This document shows, piece by piece, positions 59,325-64,000 of a stretch of 64,000 nucleotides of DNA. Made by a program: the position numbers and the translations under genes. Source of the stretch: Beutenbergia cavernae DSM 12333 (GTDB taxonomy: Bacteria; Actinomycetota; Actinomycetes; Actinomycetales; Beutenbergiaceae); the NCBI RefSeq assembly GCF_000023105.1, contig NC_012669.1:3783025-3847024 (forward strand), written 5' to 3'. A model generated the notes under the pieces. It saw only the letters and a list, made by a program, of their open reading frames with translations, was not told the origin of the DNA and ran no database searches. The first letter of the stretch is position 1, and each line of letters begins with the position of its first letter.

Positions 59325-61136
59325 CTACGGTGCGAGTCGCGCCTCGACGTCGCCGACGCCGTCGATCGAGGCGGTCACGACCAGCCCCGCCTCGTACTCC
59401 CCACGCGTCACGCGGATCCGCGCCGACGTCGCCCCGAGCGTGACGACGTCGCCCGGGAACAGCGTGATCCGCGCCGAGATCGTGCGCACCAGCTCGTCCG
59501 GGCCTGCCACGTAGTCCGACGTCGACGACGTGACGGTGCGGTCCCCCACGCGCAGCGTCATCGACCGCCCGCGCCAGTCGCCGCCGAGCGGCGTCGGCGC
59601 GGGCAGCACGACGTTGAACCCGTCCGCCCAGCGCCCGTACACCGCCGGGATCCCTCGCTCGCCGACCCGCGCCGGCTCGGCCACCGCCTCGGCGAACGAC
59701 TGGTCGCACAACGAGATCAGCGGGGTGAACCCGAGGAGCACACCGGACGCGTCGGACGCCCGCGAGGTCAGCGCCCGCACCACGAACGCCAGCTCCACCC
59801 CCACGACGAGGTCCGTGGCCCGCGGCGGGATCTCGACGTCGGCCCCGCTCGTGCCGAGCGCGCTGGAGGGACCGTTGAGGAAGCGCGGCACCTCCAGCCG
59901 GGGCAGCCCGTCCAGCCGCTCGGACTCCTCGTGGTTGCCGAACGACGTCCACAGGTGCCGGACGCCGGACGCCGACCACTCGTCCGGACTCATGAGCACC
60001 TCACCGGACTCGACCACCTGGCGCACCGCGTACGACGGGTGCGGATCCACGCCCTGCCGCCCGCCGCCGCCGTCGTCCTCGGAACGCTGCCCCACCCGCA
60101 CGGGGTTCGCGAGCGCCCCGACGCCCTCCACCTCGACCTCCAGCCGGAGTCCCGGGTCCGCGACGTCGTCCGGATGCACCGGCAGCCCGTCCACGCCCAT
60201 CGTGCCGAGGTGGATCACGTCGCCGGGATACAGCGTCGCGAACGACGAGTACCACTGGATGACCCGCTCGATGCCCATGAGCGTCGCGCCGCTGTGGGCC
60301 CGGTCGCGCGCGAGCCCCGACTGCCGCGTGTACATGAGCAGGTCGTACGGGTCACTCACCGACTCACGGGTCACGAGGTACGGCCCCATCGGGGCCAGCG
60401 TGTCCGCCTTCTTCCCGCCCCACGAGGCCGTGGCCTGGTACAGCCAGTCGTCGTAGCCCGGCGGCAGGCCGTACCCGACGCCGTCGTTCCCCGGCACGAT
60501 GTCGTAGTAGTACGTGCTCGAGACGTCGTTGACCACCGTGTAGCCGGCAACGTGCTCCATGGCCCGCTCCAGCGGGATGTACCGGCCCTGCTTCCCGATG
60601 ACGACGGCGAGCTCGACGTTGTACGCCAGCCGCGGCACGTCGTCGTCGGCCGGCACGGTGATGGCCGCGCCGTGACCGATCGCCGCGCCCTGCGGCCTCT
60701 GGTGCGCGAGCGGGAACAGGTTGAGGACGCCGATGCCGGGCTTGCTCCGCACGAACGACGGCGAGTTCGTCACCAGCCCCCAGTACAGCCGGGGCCGCGG
60801 GATCGGCGCGAGGAGCTCGACGTCGTCCAGCCGGTGACCGGCGCGCAGCAGGAGCGTCGCGTCCACGCGGGCGATGAACCGCTCGACGTCGGCCGCCAGG
60901 CGCCCGAGCGCCGTCATCCCGGCGTCCTCGAGGGCGAGGAGCTCCACCAGGGTGGCCGGCCAGGCCCCGCCGGGCGGCACGGGCCGGGCACCCACCGGGA
61001 ACGACGACCCGATCGCCGCGTAGGCGTCGAGGAACGCCGCCGCGCGCGCCGGGTTCACCACCCAGCGCGTGCCGGCGTCGTCGAGGACGACGCCCCACTC
61101 CTCGCGTCCGGAGACGACGTAGCTGGCGAGTCGCAC
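59325..61136 (-). CDS. Double fumarylacetoacetate-hydrolase-fold protein
   Basis: 603 residues, about twice the usual single-domain length. The first domain (about 1-340) has RPRLYWGLVTNSPSFVRSKP, RLAYNVELAVVIGKQGRYI, YTVVNDVSSTYYYDIV and the acid-rich YPGDVIHLGTMGVDG. The second (about 370-603) has LWTSFGNHEESERL, PRATDLVVGVELAFVVRAL and LFPGDVVTLGATSARI. FAH-fold enzymes hydrolyse or decarboxylate acylpyruvates and dehydrate 2-keto-3-deoxy acids, with Mg at paired Glu and Asp. The second half lacks some standard residues, so it may be structural. It is followed in the operon direction by no other gene before the tRNA. Confidence 0.8.
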   Translation of the reverse strand: MRLASYVVSGREEWGVVLDDAGTRWVVNPARAAAFLDAYAAIGSSFPVGARPVPPGGAWPATLVELLALEDAGMTALGRLAADVERFIARVDATLLLRAGHRLDDVELLAPIPRPRLYWGLVTNSPSFVRSKPGIGVLNLFPLAHQRPQGAAIGHGAAITVPADDDVPRLAYNVELAVVIGKQGRYIPLERAMEHVAGYTVVNDVSSTYYYDIVPGNDGVGYGLPPGYDDWLYQATASWGGKKADTLAPMGPYLVTRESVSDPYDLLMYTRQSGLARDRAHSGATLMGIERVIQWYSSFATLYPGDVIHLGTMGVDGLPVHPDDVADPGLRLEVEVEGVGALANPVRVGQRSEDDGGGGRQGVDPHPSYAVRQVVESGEVLMSPDEWSASGVRHLWTSFGNHEESERLDGLPRLEVPRFLNGPSSALGTSGADVEIPPRATDLVVGVELAFVVRALTSRASDASGVLLGFTPLISLCDQSFAEAVAEPARVGERGIPAVYGRWADGFNVVLPAPTPLGGDWRGRSMTLRVGDRTVTSSTSDYVAGPDELVRTISARITLFPGDVVTLGATSARIRVTRGEYEAGLVVTASIDGVGDVEARLAP

Positions 61137-61148
61137 GCGGCCCCCGGC

Positions 61149-63017
61149 CTAGATCCGGCCGCCGAGCGGCAGTCGCCGCCAGGTGGTGCCGTCGGCGACG
61201 GCGAGCGCCGTGCCGCCGGGACCGTCGACGAGCACGACGGCGCCCGCCGTGGGCTCCGGGAGCTGCCCGGCCGACGCCGTCGCGAGCTGGAGCTGGTGGG
61301 CGAACACGGTGCGGATCCGGTTCTCCGCGGATCCCACGTCGCGCACGTTGTCGGCGCTGGGGACGAGCCCGGTGATGTCCACGCGCATGGACGTGACCCC
61401 GTTCGAGCTGTTCGTCGAGCACAGCAGCTCCGTCGCGGCGGCCCCGGAGTCGTTCGCCGGGACCACGCGCACACCGCCCTTCACACCAGGTCCTGCGCCC
61501 GTCGCGGCGTCCGACGCCGCCAGGAAGCTGCCGTACGCGTCCTCGCCCACCGACGGTGTGCCGGTCGCGCGGACGACGAGCGCGCCGTTCGCGGCGGCCG
61601 TCAGCTCGTGCCCGTTCGCACCGGCGGTGCGGCGCTCGACGTAGCTGTCGGCGCCCAGGGCCTCGGCGTACAGCACGCCCGCCGTGTTCTCGAAGACGTT
61701 GCCGACGATCGTCGACCCGGTCACGGCACCGATCACCCGCACCGGCGGCGCGCCAGCCACCGTGTTGGCGGCGAACGCGTTGCCCGTCACCGACAGGCCC
61801 GCCGCGTCGCCGTTGACCCGGATCGCCGCCCACCGCTCCTCGGCGTCGAGGTTCCAGTGGTCGAACGAGTTGGCCGAGACGGTGACCGCCGACGCGCCGG
61901 CCGCGAAGTAGACCGGCGACCCGCTCACCCAGTTGAACGAGTTGCCCGTGATCGTCACGTTGCGGGCCGTCGCCTCCGGCCGGAACTCGATGGCGTGCGT
62001 CGGCCGGCCGCCGCCGCCCGGCTCGCCGCCCCCGAGGACGTTCCCCGTGAACGTCAGGTTCGTGCCGCCGGACGTCACGGCGATGATCGACCCGTTCGAG
62101 CCGTTCTCGACGACGTTCCCGGAGAACGTCGAGTTCACGATCCCGCCGGCGAACAGGCGACGCCCGATGTCCAGCAGGTTGTTCGCGATGATCGCCCCGC
62201 GGAAGTTGTGGGCGTCCGCGCCCGTGGTGATCACGGCCGTCCCCATGCTGTGGAAGTGGTTGCCCTCGATGAGCCACTTCCGCATCCCGTACGGGAGGAG
62301 GTGCACGCCACTGCCGGCGACCCCCGCCGTCGGCCACGAGATGTCGAGCCCGTAGTCCCCGACCGCGACGAGGTTGTTCGTGAACACGAGGCCGCGACCG
62401 ACGTGCTTCACCGCCGTGTAGAACTCGACGAACGTGCACTCGGTGATCGTCGGGTCGACGTCGTCGGTGTTCGGGCTCACGGCGTCGGGGTCGCGCGCGA
62501 TGTGCAGCGCGACGGTGTTCTGCAGGCTCGCAGGCGCGACGAACGCCAGCCCCCGGATCCCGGCGAGCGGCGCCCGCAGGAGGATCGCCGTGCCGTCGAA
62601 GTCCGCCTTGATGATCGACGAGCGCACGCCCATCGTCCCCGCGCCGGTCAGCACGATCCGGTTGAAGTTCGTTGCCCCGGCCCCCTCGGTGTCGGGGACG
62701 ACGAGCGTGGCGGTGGTCCGGTACGTGCCCGGCGGGAAGTACACGATCTTGTTGAGCTTGCTCGCCTGGGCGTCGATCGCCTGCTGGATGGCGGCGGTGT
62801 CGTCAGCGACGCCGTCGCCGACGGCGCCGAAGTCCTGCGGTGTCGTCGCTCCGGCGACGTCGACGGCGGGCGTGGCCCCGGCGGCGGCGTCGCCCGGCGT
62901 GGCGCCGTCGTCGGGGGTGGCGCCCGCGGGCGCGCTGCCGGCCGCGAGCGCCGCGACGCCCAGGCCGGCGATGCCGGCCGCGCGGAGGAGGTGACGCCTG
63001 TCGACTGCCGTGTCCAT
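61149..63017 (-). CDS. Tat-exported right-handed beta-helix protein (pectate lyase-like)
   Basis: 622 residues. The twin-arginine signal is RRHLLRAAGIAGLGVAALAAG, with cleavage near SAPAGA. After a short linker, DFGAVGDGVADDTAAIQQAIDAQ starts a pectate-lyase-superfamily beta-helix (about 60-440), with Asn-rich turns (NHFHSMGTAV, NNLLDIGRR, GNSFNWVSG). The C-terminal part (about 450-622) looks like a phage-tail-type tail with SAENRIRTVFAHQLQL. By family it cleaves or binds polysaccharide outside the cell. It lies 4 bases after the aldolase gene and 12 before the FAH gene. Confidence 0.84.
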   Translation of the reverse strand: MDTAVDRRHLLRAAGIAGLGVAALAAGSAPAGATPDDGATPGDAAAGATPAVDVAGATTPQDFGAVGDGVADDTAAIQQAIDAQASKLNKIVYFPPGTYRTTATLVVPDTEGAGATNFNRIVLTGAGTMGVRSSIIKADFDGTAILLRAPLAGIRGLAFVAPASLQNTVALHIARDPDAVSPNTDDVDPTITECTFVEFYTAVKHVGRGLVFTNNLVAVGDYGLDISWPTAGVAGSGVHLLPYGMRKWLIEGNHFHSMGTAVITTGADAHNFRGAIIANNLLDIGRRLFAGGIVNSTFSGNVVENGSNGSIIAVTSGGTNLTFTGNVLGGGEPGGGGRPTHAIEFRPEATARNVTITGNSFNWVSGSPVYFAAGASAVTVSANSFDHWNLDAEERWAAIRVNGDAAGLSVTGNAFAANTVAGAPPVRVIGAVTGSTIVGNVFENTAGVLYAEALGADSYVERRTAGANGHELTAAANGALVVRATGTPSVGEDAYGSFLAASDAATGAGPGVKGGVRVVPANDSGAAATELLCSTNSSNGVTSMRVDITGLVPSADNVRDVGSAENRIRTVFAHQLQLATASAGQLPEPTAGAVVLVDGPGGTALAVADGTTWRRLPLGGRI

Positions 63018-63021
63018 GCTG

Positions 63022-63942
63022 CTATCCCTTCATCGGGTGGAGCTGGTCGGAATGCGTGACGACGAACTGCTGGAACGCCTCGCTCTCGGCGGGCACGCTG
63101 GCCAGCAGCGGCGGGGCCACGTGCGGCGGGCAGAGGCCGAGAACTGACAGGACCGCCTTGACCCCTGGCGTGCCCCGCCGGATCGCGTGGAGCGCGGTGA
63201 GCGCGGTGGTGACGTCCTGGAGGCGGTCGACGGCGGCCGCGTCGCCGGCGGCGTGCGCGGCCACCAGCTCGAGCGAGACGCGGGGCGCGATGTTCGCGAC
63301 CCCGGGGACGACGCCGTCGGCTCCCGCCGCGAGGCCGGCGGCCAGCTGGGTCTCGGCCCCCTGGCTCACGGCGAATCCGGGGCGACGGTGGCCGATCGCG
63401 ACGGCGTCGGCGAACAGCTCGAGGTCCCCGGAGCTGTCCTTGAGGCCCACGACGTGCTCGAGGTCGAGGAGCGCCTCGAGGATCTCGCGCGTCAGCGGGT
63501 TGCTGTACCGCGGCGCGTTGTACGCGATGACCGGGAGCCCGACGGCGCCGAGCGCCGCGTAGTGGGCGACGATCTCGTCGGCGCGGTGGTGGAAGTAGAT
63601 CGGCGGGCTCATGACCAGCGCGTCGGCGCCCGCGGAGGCCGCGATCTCGGCCCGCTCCAGCGCCTCGAGCGTGCCCGCAGCCGTCACGTTCACGGTCACG
63701 ACGCCGTCGGCCACCGACGATCGCCACCGATCGACCGCGCCGTCGACGAACGGGGCGATCGTCGACGTCGGGAGCAACGGACCCTCGCCGTTGCTGCCGA
63801 GCAGCATGAGCTTCTGCACGCCGACGTCGGCGAGCGCCACGAGCAGGTCGCCGGACGCCTCCGCGGACGGCCGCCCGCCGGGGTCCATCGGCGTGACGAG
63901 CGGGACCGTGACCCCACCGAGCAGGCGCGTGCCGTCCGTCAT
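63022..63942 (-). CDS. Dihydrodipicolinate synthase/N-acetylneuraminate lyase family aldolase
   Basis: ATG 63942 with AAGGGG five bases upstream gives 306 residues. The start TRLLGGVTVPLVTPMDPGGRP, LMLLGSNGEGPLLP, VIAYNAPRYSNPLT (Tyr of the family YNxP motif) and GLKDSSGD, whose Lys is the Schiff-base residue (about 165), identify the superfamily. It is not the lysine-pathway DapA by context. With a lyase-like beta-helix protein and a FAH-fold protein downstream, a 2-keto-3-deoxy sugar acid aldolase is the better guess. The start shares TGATG with the upstream gene's stop. Confidence 0.9.
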   Translation of the reverse strand: MTDGTRLLGGVTVPLVTPMDPGGRPSAEASGDLLVALADVGVQKLMLLGSNGEGPLLPTSTIAPFVDGAVDRWRSSVADGVVTVNVTAAGTLEALERAEIAASAGADALVMSPPIYFHHRADEIVAHYAALGAVGLPVIAYNAPRYSNPLTREILEALLDLEHVVGLKDSSGDLELFADAVAIGHRRPGFAVSQGAETQLAAGLAAGADGVVPGVANIAPRVSLELVAAHAAGDAAAVDRLQDVTTALTALHAIRRGTPGVKAVLSVLGLCPPHVAPPLLASVPAESEAFQQFVVTHSDQLHPMKG

Positions 63943-64000
63943 CAGTACCCCTTGATCTCGGGCCACGCGAGCTCGAACCCGTCGCCGACGAGCTCGTGCT
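63942..64000 (-). CDS. C-terminal end of an unidentified gene (truncated by window)
   Basis: The frame is open from the window edge to the TGA that overlaps the aldolase start (TGATG). The visible residues are HELVGDGFELAWPEIKGY, too few to name the family. The overlap implies the gene is translationally coupled to the aldolase and belongs to the same operon. Confidence 0.5.
   Translation of the reverse strand, partial: HELVGDGFELAWPEIKGY

Noticed and set aside
59052-63059. A 1335-codon plus-strand frame over the FAH and beta-helix genes
   Set aside because: It begins inside the tRNA gene and has no recognisable domain; the minus-strand genes are well supported.
63022-63942. Lysine-pathway dapA
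   Set aside because: The neighbours are sugar-related, and lysine genes (dapB, dapF) are absent; the superfamily alone cannot fix the reaction.
1-64000. CRISPR arrays
   Set aside because: No regularly spaced direct repeats with unique spacers were seen; the repeats present are inverted or single pairs.
1-64000. Insertion sequences or transposases
   Set aside because: No DDE or HUH transposase motifs were found, and GC content looks even across the window.

Overview
The window is very GC-rich, densely packed, and carries glnR, mshD (mycothiol synthase), ClpC, a mutT1-type Nudix/histidine-phosphatase fusion, septum-formation and DUF2516 proteins. This set points to an actinobacterium, probably of the order Micrococcales (Cellulomonas/Beutenbergia-like). 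The order-level placement is inference; the phylum is well supported. Many neighbouring genes overlap by ATGA, GTGA or TGATG, so operons can be read directly.

Region 1 (1-21.5 kb) is mostly carbohydrate use. It opens with the tail of a beta-helix-like protein, a heparinase II/III-like polysaccharide lyase, an enolase-superfamily sugar-acid dehydratase and an SGNH hydrolase, all overlapping and closed by a perfect hairpin. A 1855-residue secreted protein joining PHP, metallophosphoesterase and GLUG-like beta-repeat domains follows on the minus strand. Next comes a sugar locus built around a divergent intergenic region with a perfect 16-bp LacI-type operator. On one side are a GH35 beta-galactosidase, a sugar-phosphate isomerase-like TIM barrel and a Gfo/Idh/MocA dehydrogenase. 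On the other are a LacI regulator and a family-5 ABC importer whose two ATPases are fused in one chain.

Region 2 (21.5-35 kb) holds clpC with a ClgR-like site, a macro-domain protein, two DHA2-type drug exporters flanking a TetR regulator, then dtd, an asparaginase-like protein, DUF2516, a VapBC-like pair, a FUSC-family membrane protein, a YgfZ/CAF17 protein and a nitrobindin-like protein. A 33-residue membrane peptide and a seven-helix membrane protein close the region.

Region 3 (35-50.5 kb) is a phosphate/nitrogen/redox core: glnR, a DUF47 (PhoU-like) protein with the Pit transporter, a septum-formation lipoprotein, pstSCAB behind a clear PHO box, mutT1, ppk and mshD. This order resembles what I remember of Streptomyces and mycobacteria. 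It is followed by an internally duplicated helical lipoprotein and a SigK/RskA-like sigma/anti-sigma pair.

Region 4 (50.5-64 kb) has a cysteine-free HesB-like protein, a META lipoprotein and a five-gene sulfur operon (ABC importer, O-acetylhomoserine sulfhydrylase, CoA-binding protein). A DUF3060 lipoprotein, an MFS transporter and tRNA-Lys(TTT) come next. The window closes with a second sugar-acid-like locus: a double fumarylacetoacetate-hydrolase protein, a Tat-exported beta-helix protein, a DapA/NanA-family aldolase and the tail of one more gene. Intergenic spaces repeatedly hold long, perfect or near-perfect palindromes, one of about 35 bp per arm just after the tRNA.
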